Shown here: one piece after another, positions 10,851 through 23,744 of the stretch
Position numbering within the stretch: the stretch's first letter is position 1
Layout of the letters: the number at the start of each line of letters is the position of its first letter
Assembly: GCF_963678635.1 (NCBI RefSeq)
Contig: NC_087063.1
Coordinates: 48,249,220-48,309,219, forward strand
Reading direction: 5' to 3'
From: Symsagittifera roscoffensis
Taxonomy: Eukaryota; Xenacoelomorpha; Acoela; Convolutidae
DNA length: 60,000 nucleotides
Notes under the pieces: generated by a model
Told to the model about the DNA's origin: nothing
Databases searched by the model: none
Seen by the model: the letters and a program-made list of their open reading frames with translations, nothing else
Made by a program: the position numbers and the translations under genes

Positions 10851-13250
10851 TGCAAATAGTATACGTGCTACACTTGCGTGTCAGTTTAATTGTGTTATAG
10901 ATTCCTTTTAACAGTGAGAAAAGAAATCCTATAAAAATAAACATAGCGTATAAGATAGTTAATTTTTCTAAGATGTAATAGGGCCATCCTAGAAAAGCGA
11001 GATTTTCATTTTTTAAGCTGAAGAAACCGAAAATGTTTATAGGTAAACTATCTTCTGGTCTATATTTTTTACCTTTTAAATATATGTAATCTTTGATATC
11101 TTTAAAATATCCGCTATAGTCTTGTGAATAAATGTCTGCAAATCCTGCGGTTTCGGCAAGTTTTCTTAAATTCTGGTCGATTCATTGTCGTTGTATTGTG
11201 TCCATTTGTGTTAATAATTCTTGAAACTGTTGTGTTCTAATGTGATGTTGGATATCAGATTTAGAATATATTCCAATTTATTGTAAATCAATATTTGGGT
11301 TACGAGCGATAGCTCTGATACTTTCGGGTGAAAATTTTTTGAGTGGTTGCATTAATGTAGGGTACGGTGTAAGTAGGTAGTATTTATCTTCATCAGGGTT
11401 TAATTGTACTACATTGTGGCTTTTTTCTGATCCACATAGGAGTGCCGTATCCCAAAAATATGTTCGTCGTGAAAGTGTGTCGACAAAATGTACTTCATTT
11501 TTATAGAATATGGGGATTCTATTTTAACAACGTTTGTCTTCAAAAACATAAAATGATGATACTTTTTTAGTGCAAGTGTAAAACTATAAAATGTTTCCTT
11601 CGTAACCAAGAAAACTTGATATATTTCCTGATAATGAGTATCCTGCGTAAGGTATTTTAGTACTGCTAGTGCGAGTGATTGTAGGATTTGTGTTCTTTCC
11701 AATTCGCATAGTTGATGAAGTGTTTCTAATTCAGAAAGTGACATTTCTTGAAAAATTCTACTAATTGTGTAATCTAATTTCATGTCTAGGTGGATATCAT
11801 AATGAATATTACCAACGTAGGTGCTATTCATTATTGACAGTTCTTGTAAACGTGTGCTTTTACTGTCACATGGTTTTAGTTTTCCACCAGGTTGACCTTT
11901 ACTTTTTTGAAAGTTAACTGGGACGTATGATGTTCTTTCATTAACAAGATGAATTGTGGCATAAGGGTCAAATTTTATTGTTGCAGTGGTCATGTCGAAA
12001 CCTTTTTCGTATTCGACAAGTATTTCAGAGTATTGTGTGTTATAAAGTGGAACTCTGTATTTACATGCAAATTCTGTTTCTTGATAGACTTGAAAACGTG
12101 TTAATTTATTTTCTATATCATGAATATTTCTAACATCGTTGCTTTGTTTACGAGATGGGTTTACTTGTTCGTATGGAATTGATTCAATAAAATATTTTTA
12201 ATGAAATTTATCATTCGAGCGTGTGTTTTTGCTACTTGAAATGTTGTGCATGTATCTTCGGGAAACCAAACAATTGTCGCTTGGGTCCTTGTTGTAGGGT
12301 CACAATAACCTTGATCAGTTTTGCAGGGTAATCTAATTCCTTGATAGATCATGGTGTTATCGTTTAAGTCTCGTATTTTTTCAAGATGTATTTTCCAATC
12401 AAAAAACATTATTTCTTGGTATTCTTTGTTTTTTGTGTCTGCTTTGCAGTTTGAAGGATCATTTATTCCAATGTGTGGTATCCAGTGTTTATCGTGTATG
12501 TCGTAAGTTAATCTTCCGTGTGCGCCGTTATATGGGTTTTTTTCGTCTAATTTAATATAACCTTGGTATCGTTCAAGTTCTGCTTGATGTACAGAATCGG
12601 CAAAGACTTGAAAATTTACTATTTTTTATCTGTGTTTTTATTTCTTGTGAATTTTAGGCTGACTATTTCATTTTACAATCATCGGGATTTGTAAAAGTCG
12701 TTCTATATTACTTTGGTAAAATTATTCATGATCAAGTCGGTTCTAATTTCCGTTGGAAACTTGTGAACAATGTACTTTCTTTTCGAAAAATGTTGCTGTA
12801 AATTTATACCCTGTGACTGTTGTTGCTCGGGCTTGAGCTGTTATAATTGGTGGATTTAATGGGTAGGAATATAAAACAATATTATTCAGTTGAGTCGTAA
12901 TTTCAAATTTTAATTGGAGACTATTTTGTTGAAGTATTTGAATATTGTGTTCTCGAATATCTTCGTGGATATCTTGTCTTTATTGTAATCTATTGAGTGC
13001 CCATCTGTGGAGTCGGTTACTATCTTGGTGTTGTCCAAATAATGGGAGAGGTGCTAGGAATGTATACCAATCTAGTCGTGAAGGGGCATTTGATGCTGAT
13101 TGTTCTCGATATCTAGCGTCGAGGTTATTTGGGAAATTTAAAAGGAAAGGTTAAATTATTAAAAGAATTATGAAAGCTTCAAAAGTATCGATAAAAAATA
13201 TGAGCAAAAGTTTGAATAGTATAAAAAATTTTATCAAAAGATTTGAGATT
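10760..13250 (-). pseudogene. Envelope-like membrane glycoprotein, disrupted
   Basis: The position, directly after integrase, is where env sits in env-bearing Ty3/gypsy elements. Pieces in order are: a hydrophobic leader-like stretch near 13200; a region with LAPLPLFG followed by a heptad-like Leu/Ile/Gln helix (about 13100-12900); Cys-containing ectodomain pieces including 12161-12409 and 11409-11993; and two hydrophobic segments near 10940 and 10850 (MFIFIGFLF, then RILFAGFFGIFA). Stops and frameshifts separate the pieces. The envelope family is unassigned. The ORF at 11409-11993 (194 codons) is the longest intact part and has a strong helical Leu/Glu/Gln segment. Confidence 0.6.
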
Positions 13251-13960
13251 GTATTTTTTAAGATATTGACTGATTGAGAGAAAAGCATTTAAGAAATGAT
13301 TCGTTCGTCGAATATTTTTTGTTGTTTGGGGCGAGATTCAAGTGTGGTCGAATTATTCATTTGATTTTTTGACAAGTGGGTTGAGTTTTGTGAAAATTTG
13401 TTGGGGGCTAATTTTATGGTGTTCGGGAGGTCTTCTTTTCTTTATTTTTATTTGTCGGGTGATCTGGGCTATTTTTGAAATATTTGTACTTTAGGCCAAA
13501 TGATTTTGGTCCTTTTTTAACTTTGGGCTAATTCGCCATTTTTGGTTGGAGGGTTTTTGAGGTCTGAGTTGGGAAAATATTGTTGATCTTTGCGTCATTA
13601 GATAGGGGAGGGTTGTAATATTATGATGGTATTTTAATTAGTTGTCAAGTTTTAGGGAGTTGCTTATTTTTGACCTGGAGGTTGTAAAGTTATAGTTATA
13701 GATATGTCTGGAGTTTAATATCTATCGGCTAATAGGTTCGTGTTATAGATATAGAAGGTGACGGATTTGAGTGAATCCTATTGTCTGAAATAGAATTGTT
13801 GCGTATGTTTCAGCATAATATTTTGAAAAAATGAAAGTTCAAAATGATTTAGGGGTGTGAAAATTACTAATTTTAAAATCAAAGTTGTTTTTGAAAATCA
13901 ACTTTCTTTAATATTTTAGATTGTGGGATGAATGTTTTGTATTTTTTACGTGGTTGATTT

Positions 13961-15440
13961 CTAAGTCGTGATGATTCTCTGTGTTTTGATTTTTCTACTT
14001 GTTCTTGTGGTAAAAATTTTTTCTATCATTTTCTTGTTTTTTCTTTCTTTTTGAGGTATTTTTGGGTCTGGCGTTTTCGTATTGTTTTGAGTTGTGTTTT
14101 GTTTTTGATTTTGTTTTTCATGATGAATGATGTCCTGTACGTTTATTTCTTTTTCTGTATGTGTATGATTTTGATTTAAACCTTCAAAAGAATATAATTG
14201 AATTAATTCGCGTAATGCGTATTCTTTTGGGTAGTAGGGCAATAGATTGTTACGATGTTGAATAATTTCTTTTTTAGTTGAATCTGTGAAATTATACGTT
14301 CCGTCAGTGGGTTTGGCAATTATTTGGTATGGTCCTTTTCGAAGAGGTTGTAATTTTTTAGAGATTCCTTTTTGCGTATTGAAGTTAGTTATTAAGACAA
14401 ATGTTCCATTTTTTAAATCTCTGGCTGGCGTAAAGCGTGAATTACTTTGGTTGTTAATATTTTGCCTTTGTAACAATTTCGTTGTTACTTTTTGGTAAAT
14501 ATCATTGTGTTTTTATCTCTATTTAATATCCATTCGGTATGTGTGCCGGAGGCTAATTTAAGAATTTGTGGATGATGAAAATGATCTTCATCATGTGTGT
14601 GTAAAGGTAGGTTGTACCAAATTGAATCTTTATTTGGTTGGCAATAACCTTGTGCATTTTTATGGGCATTTGCTGTAAACATAATTGGTTTTCGTGGCTT
14701 TTGATTAAAAACCATTTAGTATGGCGGCATTCATAAAATTGTCGTAATTTGTGAACTATATGATGAGGGAAATAATTTTACATCTGCTGACCATTCTGTG
14801 TATCGTGTATCATTTCCATTAATGATACATCTGAATTATTCTTGTAGTGAACGGTTCATACCTTCGACTAAACCGTTTGTCCAAGGTGCATGAGATGTAC
14901 GTGGTTTATTTTTGATGTTATATAAGTGGCATAGTGTAATGATTTCATTATTTATAAGTTTTGTACCGTTGTCTGTAACTAGGATTTCGGGTAATCCGAA
15001 TTTGGCTATCCAATGTTCATAAAGTGTTGTGTAAGCATAATAAGCATTACAATGTGGTACTGGGTTGAGTGCTACATAATGTGTGAATGCATCAACAATG
15101 ACCATAATGTAGGAGTTTCCTTCAGAGGATGGTGAAATTGGTCCTTTTGTGTCGAATGAAATGCGATGGTTAAAATATAGACTTTGTCCTTCAAAATCTT
15201 GTTTCTGTGCTGTTTGTTTTTGCTTTGGATAGGGTTTGTTCAGTTGACACGTTATACAACCATTGCATAATATTTTTATCCAAATTGGTGCATTTGGGAA
15301 AGAAAACTTTTGTGTAAAGTTCGAGTATGTTTTTTCTGATCCTGAGTGTCCCTTTGTATTTTGTGCATGGGTAATGTTAAAAGCTATTAGTATCATGCTT
15401 AAAGGAAGACAGGGAACTTTAAAATCATTTAATTGATATT
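13961..15440 (-). pseudogene. Integrase of the 17.5-kb element
   Basis: The zinc-binding HHCC region (GHSGSEKTY, then CNGCITC) lies near 15350-15240. The catalytic core shows FDTKGP (first Asp), VTDNGT (second Asp, about 14970) and GLVEGMNRS (Glu, about 14860), the D,D,E triad of retroviral-type integrases. The core continues through 14485-14715, and the C-terminal module in 13961-14476 has RKGPYQI, the GPY/F-type module of Ty3/gypsy integrases. The enzyme inserts the cDNA and makes the 4-5 bp duplication seen at the ends. A stop near 14833, a frame change near 14715 and a further one near 14490 break it. Confidence 0.9.
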
Positions 15441-15802
15441 CTAAAAGATCTGTATTTTCCTTAACTGTTGAGTTATTAAATTTTCGGAAATATCGGAGGA
15501 GTGTTTTGTTTCCAAAAAATTGTGGTATCAGCTTTTACGGGCTTAGTTTTGTATTTGTGCCATGAATTTAGTTGTCTAACTACTGGGTCGAGATTTTGAT
15601 ATTGTTTTGAAAGTTCAAGTGTAATTTTATCTGTTGGAGGGAGAAAAATATTGTCAATTTCTAGTTTTGATAGGGGAATTGTGTCAAGTGGGTCATGGAG
15701 GTCAAAAACTTAATTTATTGTGTATTTTGAATCATTTGTTTGTGGTCCTGATAAATTTTTTTTATCGGTCAACTTTTCTTTTTCAATTAATGGAAAAAGG
15801 TC

Positions 15803-17525
15803 TTATTTATGCGAGTGTTGTTTTATTCCTTTTTGTTGGGTATTATTTTTTATCCATTGTGAGTATGGAGTTGGCTTAAAGGCAGGTGTGCCTAATAAAT
15901 CAACTTCATAGTGATTATTTTGGCAATCTAAGTAGAATGGAAATTGTTGTAGATTATTTATTTGTGCCTGATCAATGTCAGTTTTTACTGCGTATTTGCA
16001 TTCTAGTCGGGGTGATGTTTCATCTTTTGCGAGATAGAATTTAATATTTTGTGGTATTTCAACTGAAGTTTTCCATGTAAGTAATTCTGCTGGCATATTT
16101 CGACTTGATGTATCTGGTAATGCAAGGTTTTTTCCTGGTGTCCAAACTATATTTAAAATTGGGATTTTCAATAAAATTAATTGAAATCTATAAACTCTAT
16201 GATTAGGATTTGATTTTTGTGTAAAGAGAAATATAATTGGCTTGTGATCTGTAAATAGAACTGTTGGGTGTTTTGATCCAAGTATCAGAAATTCGTATTC
16301 TGTAAGTGTATAAATTATAGCTGTACATTCTCTCATTAGAGTTGTGAGTCGTAGCTCTGCTTGTGTGAATAATCGTGAATTTGCTAATATGAGATTCATT
16401 TTATTTGTTCGACCATGTGATTGTAGCAATGCTGCGCCGATGCCAAAATTTGAAGCATCGCACATTGCATAAAATGGTTGATCTGGATCTGGTATTGTGT
16501 TTGAAATTTGTTCTGTCAAAAGCTTTTTAACTTCTTCAAATCGTGTTTGATGTTCAGTGGTCCATTCAAAATTATTTTTTTGTCTGAGGATGTTATAGAA
16601 AGGTCTTAGGTATAACTGCATTTTGTAAACAAATTTACTTAAGAAATTCAACATTCCAAGGAGTTCTTGGATTTTCTTTTTATTTGTAGGTGGCTGAAGT
16701 TTTTGGATTGCATCAATGCGTGATTTCAATGGAGTGATAGTGTTTCGTTCAATATTATGTCCTAAAAAATTAACGCGTGTTAAAAAGAAGTGTGATTCAT
16801 CAGGGGCTTCTTTCAGATTTTTGTTCTGAAGTATTTTATGATATTGTTCTGAAACTGTAAACATTTGTTCTTTGGTTTGTGGTTACATAAAAACATCATC
16901 TAAATAGGTGATTGCTTTTTTCTTGAGTATTAATGGTCTAAAAATTTTACTCATGAAAGCTGAAAAAGCTGCTGGTCCATAGAATAAGCGATTGAATTCA
17001 TTTTGTTGATTTCCAATAACAAATTGTGTTAAATGTCGTGACTGTTCATCTAGTGGTGTTTGATTCTAAGCATTATTCCTGTCTGCGGTTGTGAAGTATT
17101 TAACATTTATCTTTGTTAAGATAACTTGGATTGGTTCAATAGGCCAATTGCATTTTGATTCGTCAATTAGTGAATTGAGATATCTAGCGTTTAAAACTAT
17201 TTTTAGTGATTCACGTTTTGCTAGGCTGATAACAGGGTTGACAAAGGTATTACCTTTTTGTTTTTTCTTTATTTACTGGTGAGATAATTTCGTATTATTC
17301 TAAAATATCAAGTATTCTATTTACCTTGTCGTGTAAGTGAATCGGTACTTTACTTGCTCTTTGTTTTTTGAAAACTGCGTCAGGTTTTAATGGGAGGTGT
17401 AGTAGTGAACTAATTTTTCCAACGTCAAATTTTGATGTTGCGTAGACTGTTGAATATTTTAACAGGTGTTTTGCTAATTTATCAAATTCATCTTGTGTGA
17501 TTTGTGAGTGTTGAAAATGAAACAT
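15803..17525 (-). pseudogene. Reverse transcriptase and RNase H of the 17.5-kb element
   Basis: The N-terminal RT lies in 17295-17525 (LPLKPDA and KVPIHL, a segment typical of this class). The middle is broken by several stops between 16900 and 17290. The catalytic YLDD is at 16895-16906, followed by one in-frame TAA a few codons downstream. An uninterrupted 353-codon stretch (15803-16864) holds the RT thumb and connection, then RNase H with MCDASNFGIGAALL and LFTDHKPI. Neighbouring protease and integrase are on the same strand in the expected order. Confidence 0.92.
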
Positions 17526-17749
17526 TGTTAAAATTTTTTGTTGTTCTTTTGTGTAATTTGTTATATTGAATGTCGGTTTAAAATATGGTGTTTTGTGAAT
17601 TAATCTGTGTTTCTTTTTTCATTACTTATTACATTATTTATGGATAATTCTTCGTCAAGAATTGTTGATTGGCAAATATCTAATAATTGGAGTATATTAC
17701 TAACTCGGTAGGCGACTTCATTTATAGGTGAAAATGTAGCATTTGTTTC

Positions 17750-18713
17750 TCAATATCCTAAAAGTCCTAAGGGTAATGTTATTTGATATGGTGTATTAAA
17801 ATACACGTGTAAAGAAATAATATCGTCATTTGTATTTTTTAAGTATTTTATGGATGAGATTATAATTTTGAAAAATTTTTGTATGGGTTTAAATTCGAAA
17901 TCTGACATGAAAAGATGTTGTTTATTTTGACTATTGTTATATTGATGAACTTGGTTTTTTGAGAATTTATATATACTTCCTGATAGTGGTTTCACGTGTT
18001 TCCGTTCTTGATTATAAAAAGGATAAAGTTTTGAGAAAAATGTTGGTTGTTTGTTTAATCTTTGGAAGAATGTTATGGCTGTGTTTTTTGTTTTTGTATA
18101 TTTATCTTTGATATGGATTTTACTATTTAAGATGTTGATTGTTGGTATATATTTAGTTATGAATGGTATGCCAATAATGTTGTGCTTAATATCGGTAATA
18201 TGAAATATTTGTTTAAATGGCTTGTTCAAAATCTTGTTCTGTTCCATTGTTCTTGTTGGAACAAGGAATAATTAGATTTTTCCATAAATTGCTAATGTTG
18301 ATCCTTGTGCTGTTGCTAATTTACTAGAGGTTTCAAGAGGTGTTAAATATGGGAAAATTAATTATATTTGATTCTGCTCCTGAGTCAATTAAAAAATCAA
18401 TTTCAAGATCTGGTGGTTGAATTTCTTTGTTTCTCGGACTCTCTAAGAGAAATGGAATTGGCCAAATTTTTTCTCTTGGTTGTTCTTTTTGTATATTTTG
18501 ATAAATATGTTTTGTGTTTGAGCATTGTGTTTCATCTTTTTGATCAGGTTTAATTACCGTGTTAATTTCGTTTACTTCTTGTGTAGTTTGTGTATTATTA
18601 TTAATGGGTCCAATGTAGTAATTATGAAGAAGTTCCAATTGATTTTCATATATATGTGAAGTAAAAGGTTGTTCGTATATGATAGGTTCATAGTCGTTTT
18701 CGACTGTTATCAT
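17750..18713 (-). pseudogene. Aspartic protease region of the 17.5-kb element
   Basis: FLIDSGAESNIIN at about 18345-18400 carries the DSG active-site triad of retroviral-type proteases. After a frame break at 18333, the segment 17750-18247 continues with NIIGIPFITKYIP, matching the second structural half of such proteases. Residues upstream are an acidic, Asn/Gln-rich linker. It would process the Gag-Pol precursor. The copy is interrupted by at least two breaks. Confidence 0.85.
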
Positions 18714-18779
18714 ATTTACAGAGATGGTATTATCTGTATCACTTTCAGTATCCGATGATTTACAATTAATGTGATTTAA

Positions 18780-21700
18780 TTGTAGTTCATTACTTCCTGT
18801 GTCATCAATACCTGGGGGGTCTTAAGTTGTTTCTTCATTTGTTTGTACTTGATTGATGTGTCTTTGATGTTTTGGTGTGTTACTTCTGTATCGATGTTTA
18901 GAATCGGGATAACGTTTATTATTCCTATGTGGTGACTGGGAATAATTTCTGTATCTATTGTTTTAACTTGAGTTTCGGTTTTGTGAAATATTTCGTGATC
19001 TGTTTTGATAGTTATCATTTGATCTGTGATAATTCGGTCTATTATATGAATTGTTCCTTGATCTGTTGTTTGAATAGTTCTGATTTCGATTGCTAGAACA
19101 ACTTCTATTTCTACTATGTGAATAGTTTCTATTTCTGTTGTATGATGAGTTTCGTGATCTATTATTGGAAAAGTGTCTATTCCTTGGGTTTGAATGGGAA
19201 CTGGATGCAGAAAACAGTTTCTGTTGTGTTTGAATTCGATCGGGAATAGTTATTTTGGTTATTTTGGCTATTCGATCGGCTATATCTATTTTGTGAGAAA
19301 TTTCGTGAATTTCTTCATTCGTGCGATCTATCTCTATAATTTATGTTATATGGTGATTGATTTCTTGAGTAATTTGAGTTACTTGCAAGTGGTTTTCCTG
19401 AACTAATATTACTATGTTTATTTTTGTTTGGTAGGTTTTGATTTTTTTTCATATATTGTTAGAATGACTTATTTGGTTCTTTGTGCTTTTGAGGTTTATT
19501 CTGATTGTATTGTTGTTTTTGTCTACATTCGGCGATACTGTGTCCATATTGTCGGCAGTAATTACACCATTTTTTGAAAGATGGTTTGCCTTTAAAGTTT
19601 GGATTCCGTTCGTAGATGTTTAGTATTTCAGTAATTTTTTCAATCAGGTCTGTGTCTGATTGTTGTATGTTATTTATATGTGTAGTATTTATTTCAATCC
19701 GATCAACATATTTTATTTTTAGATTTTCTGTTTCTTCGAGTTTCGTTGTGATTTCTGCTTGTTCTAGTTTATCTACTAATTTTCTAAACTCTAAATCTGG
19801 TTCTCGAATTGAGGAAGGATGAGATGCTCTCTTTTTTATAACTATCATGTGTATTAAGTGATTATGCTTTTTGAACTAGTGTTTCGATTCGAACTGCTAT
19901 TTGTTTAATTGTTTAATTTGGTAATCTGCGTATTTCGTTGCATAAAACTCTTTGATGTTGTTTGTTTCTTTCAGAATCAAACATTTTTGAAAATTCTTCT
20001 GTAAATCTTTTCCAATCTGATTTTATTTCTATGGGTAATACTGAAAACAATTTTTTGAGCTGCGCCATCTAGTGTTGTTTGTATTAACGCTGTGCGTCTA
20101 TGTATCCAACTTTGATGGAGTGGTGTATTAATTGGTTCGGGTCCTATATTTAAAAATAATTTTGCTGTTACTGCATTTAAATAATCTTCTACAGAATATT
20201 CAGGGTCTGTTCCTGTGAATACCATTAATGGTTTATTCGATGTTTTTGACGATCCAGCCATGAGGTATGGATTCATAATCATCTGTAGTGATTCTGCGGC
20301 ATTTGGCATTTGTGAAAGTTTTGAAAGTTGATTTTTTGTTATTTCATGTTGCTGAAGATAATATGGAAGCGGTATTTCATTTTGTATTTGGGTTGGGTGA
20401 TAAAAATGCATTGACACTGGGTTTTGTGGTTGTATAGGTTGAAAAGATTGTGCGTTTAATGGGTTTTGTATATGCATTTGTTGTGGATTTTGCATATCTG
20501 TTGGTTTTGTGGGTAAATTTTCATACTTTGAGATGGTTGAGATTTTCGCGGTCTCTGTGTGAGATATTCTTTAGTATATGGTGCAAAAAAATCTGGTTGA
20601 TGATAATCATCATCATCAGATGATAAATAGTTTATGTTATATGGTGTATGTTGTATATTTTTTTTTGTTGAAAAATTGGGTAATTTTCACTATAATCCTG
20701 TGGAGGGTGTGGACTATCTGGAAAATTTACCGAATTGGTCGATGTATTTGGGAGATTCTAATAATGAGAACATACATACTTGGTTTAAATTTTGTGTATT
20801 TTTTCGGGGGGGGGGTTGATTTTTTTTGGTTGGTGTACTTAATTATAATTGTGTTATGCAAAAGTGTTTCTTGTGAACGTTTTCCGTGTTTTTGACGGTT
20901 TTGTCATTGGTCTATATGTCTGATAGTCCTTATATGAATATTTTGGAGCAACTGAAGGTTTAACAGTCGATTGTATGGTTACCTGTATTAGTGATGTATT
21001 TGTATTTTTTAGTGTTGTCAGGTTTGGGTGTATTGGTGAAATACTTTGTTGTGTGGTTGTTACTGTTGTTTGGACGATTTCTTCATTTATGAAGTGTGAT
21101 GGTGTTTGAATGTCCTCTGCTGTGTAAGATTTCTGGTTCCATGGAGATTTTCATTATGTATGACTGTTGAGTTTAAGCTGTTATTTCGTGTATCAGGTAA
21201 AACTGTATTATAATTTAATGGTGTTGCGTCAATCGTTAATGGTATTACTTTTACATAATCTCTGTGAAAAGATATTGTACTTATTGCTTGACTTGAAATA
21301 TCTTGTTGAATATTTATAAATGCTGGATGAGACCATTCAGGGTCCCAAACGTAATCTGATTGTTCTGCAATGACAGTGTCGTCATTAGTACTTTGGGGTC
21401 TGAAACTTTTTCTTGCTTGTGAAATTAAATCTAGGTTGTGGGTAAAATAATCTATTATAAACCAAGCTAAAATTTTTTGTATATCATGTTTAATGTTTTG
21501 TGAGTCATTATTGGTGAAATTTTTGCGGGTTATATGTAAAAATGTTTAAAATTCTGTGATTTTGTTTCTTACTTTTGTATGTTTGGAATTTTGGGTTGGC
21601 GACGTGCTTTGAACTTCTGTTTTTTCTAATATAGATATATAACTATATAATATTGCAAAAACTTCGTTATGAATATGGAGTTTGCTCTTTCAGAATTATG

Positions 21701-22048
21701 ATATTGTATGCTTTTGATATATTCTATGAAAACTTTTGAAAATTCTAAATCAATATCGTCTGTTTGGATTACATATTTGCCATGAGCTGTTCGTGGTGTG
21801 CTGAATTCTATGGTGTAGATTCCGTATTGTTGTGTTAGGTTACATATGTCTTTCAAATAATTTTCTATAATTTGTCTTTTGATTTTTACATCCGGGAATT
21901 CTGCTTTGCATGGACTGATTCCTGGTTCAAACAAATTTACGAGTAAGTTCTTACAAATTCGTGTTTGTCCTCTATCATTGAGTCAATCTATAAGAATGGG
22001 AAAAACTGTTTCTTCATCTGGACTTTCGTCACTTTGAGTGTGGCTCAT
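18780..22048 (-). pseudogene. Gag of the 17.5-kb element
   Basis: An ATG at 22048-22046 opens a frame with one early TGA that runs through 21626. The middle is broken. A capsid-like domain lies in 19977-20495 (PLMVFTGTDPEYSVEDYLNA), preceded by a Pro/Gln/Asn-rich stretch. It continues in 19459-19848 and ends in one zinc knuckle, CNYCRQYGHSIAEC (C-X2-C-X4-H-X4-C, about 19545-19590), which binds RNA. Downstream to about 18780, residues are Ser/Arg/Asn-rich with several breaks. It precedes the protease, as expected for gag. Confidence 0.85.
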
Positions 22049-23719
22049 TTTTTCGTTTGATGACTGTTAATATATAATTATCAATATGTCTAATTGGTTG
22101 ATTCCAATTATATAGGTGTACTGGTTTGTGTTTATTTTGCTTTTTTATTCTTCTTTTTCCTCTTTTTGATGAGTTTGTAGTTGTTTCTGAATCGGAGAAA
22201 TATAATTGATCATGGATCGGGCAATTTTTTATATTGATTTTTTAAATTTGTATAGTTCGTCTAGACTACTGGCTTCTGATTCGGAGAATGCGTTTCTATT
22301 TTTCGAAAATCTTTTTCGGGTTATTTGTGTTTGTTTGCTTATAATTTTTCTTTTTATTGTTTGTCGTTTTGTTCGAATGTATCAAACTGTTTGTGTATGT
22401 GGGGTTATTACAAGATCATATTTTTGGTTGTCTATTTCACAGTTGTGTAAAACGATTGTTTGTTTATTTCCTAAATTTTTGAATGACATAAGGTTTAGGA
22501 TGAGGGATGCAAGAAGTTATTAGTGATTTTTGTTTTTCTATACTGTTAGTCCTTACAATTTTTTGGTTAGCTTAACCTGGTACGTTTTTTTTCAGGGTTG
22601 GAGAGAAAAGTATATCGATGACGGGGAATGATTTTTTACTTTCTCGTGGCTAGTCTAAGTTAAGGTGTTAACTTACTTAATCTTACTTAGGGGTAGTGAT
22701 TGTGTTCAAGGGTTGGAGAATAGTAAATCGATCCACAAGGTTCAGATATAATTAGAACGCAAGTAGTTCGTTAGATACTATTTTAAACTTACTAAGTCTC
22801 AGATCTATCCTGGGTCTGGTAAGAGGAGGGTTCAAGTGAAGGATGAATAACCGAAGTTCTTCACTGTTTAGCCTAATTTGAATGGTTAGTGTTATTAAAA
22901 ATTTCCATTAGTCCTGGGTCTTTTGAAAAGATTGGATAGTGAATCGACGTTTGAGGTCGTTAGACACTTGATAAGTAGGTGGGGGAGAACAAAATTGTTC
23001 TTTTTGATCCAAGGATAAGCCTTGATGATCAGAATTTAAAATTAATGAGATAGAAAATTTATTTAGATCCAAGGAAGGCCTTGATGATCTAGTTTTAACT
23101 TAAGTAAAATTAAGTTTAAAATGGTTTAAATTTATTTGATAAGAGGTTTTATTTTTTTAATTTTTTTTATGATGTTATTTGGCTTATGATTGCTGTTATG
23201 TTTAGGTGATGAAGCTGGAACAACAGGATGATTTATAATTACTAACAATTTATTGTCATGCTACTAATTTTTAATTTTGTTTTCAAAAAGTATTTTTCAA
23301 ATATGTTTTATATAACACTGCAGATGTTGAAAGAACGATTTGAGATCTTTTTATCAATCGTTATTGTACATTAGTAATTTTTTTTAGCGCCTGAACTAAT
23401 TATTGAAGATTTACTTCAAAAATTTTATGCTTGCAAATGAAAATCTATATTCATTGCTAATAAGATTCTAAATACAAAAGTTTGTGTTGGCTTTTCCGTA
23501 CAACCATGAATCTAAATGGTAAGTTTCTACGTAGTCGTATGTCGTCTCTTGTCCGAGGTCTTCTTCCAATACCGGGTAGTTCTCGTATTGTGCGGAATAG
23601 CGGCTCTGATCTATTTAGTCGTAGAGACATTTCAATTAGGTTATTATCGTGTAACATTTTGAAAATGTTTTGTCTAATTTCTAATCTATATTTGGTTAAT
23701 TCTGAGCTATTAAGGTCTT
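22049..23719 (-). other. Long leader of the 17.5-kb element
   Basis: Nearly 1.7 kb lies between the PBS and the gag ATG. It holds one short open frame (23457-23657, minus; 66 codons, very Arg-rich: RELPGIGRRPRTRDD) that begins with ATG and has no recognised family. It also holds a doubled motif, GATCCAAGGA..CCTTGATGATC (23006-23030 and 23066-23089). Leaders of this length usually carry packaging or translation signals. I can only show the length and the repeats. Confidence 0.5.
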
Positions 23720-23742
23720 ATTCGAGACGTATGGTCGCACCA
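23720..23742 (-). promoter_or_regulatory. Primer-binding site of the 17.5-kb element
   Basis: Two bases inside the 5' LTR, the minus strand reads TGGTGCGACCATACGTCTCG. TGG pairs with a tRNA CCA end. The complement continues into TTCGAGA, which resembles a tRNA T-loop at roughly the right distance from CCA (off by one). The tRNA identity is not assigned. Confidence 0.7.
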
Positions 23743-23744
23743 GA

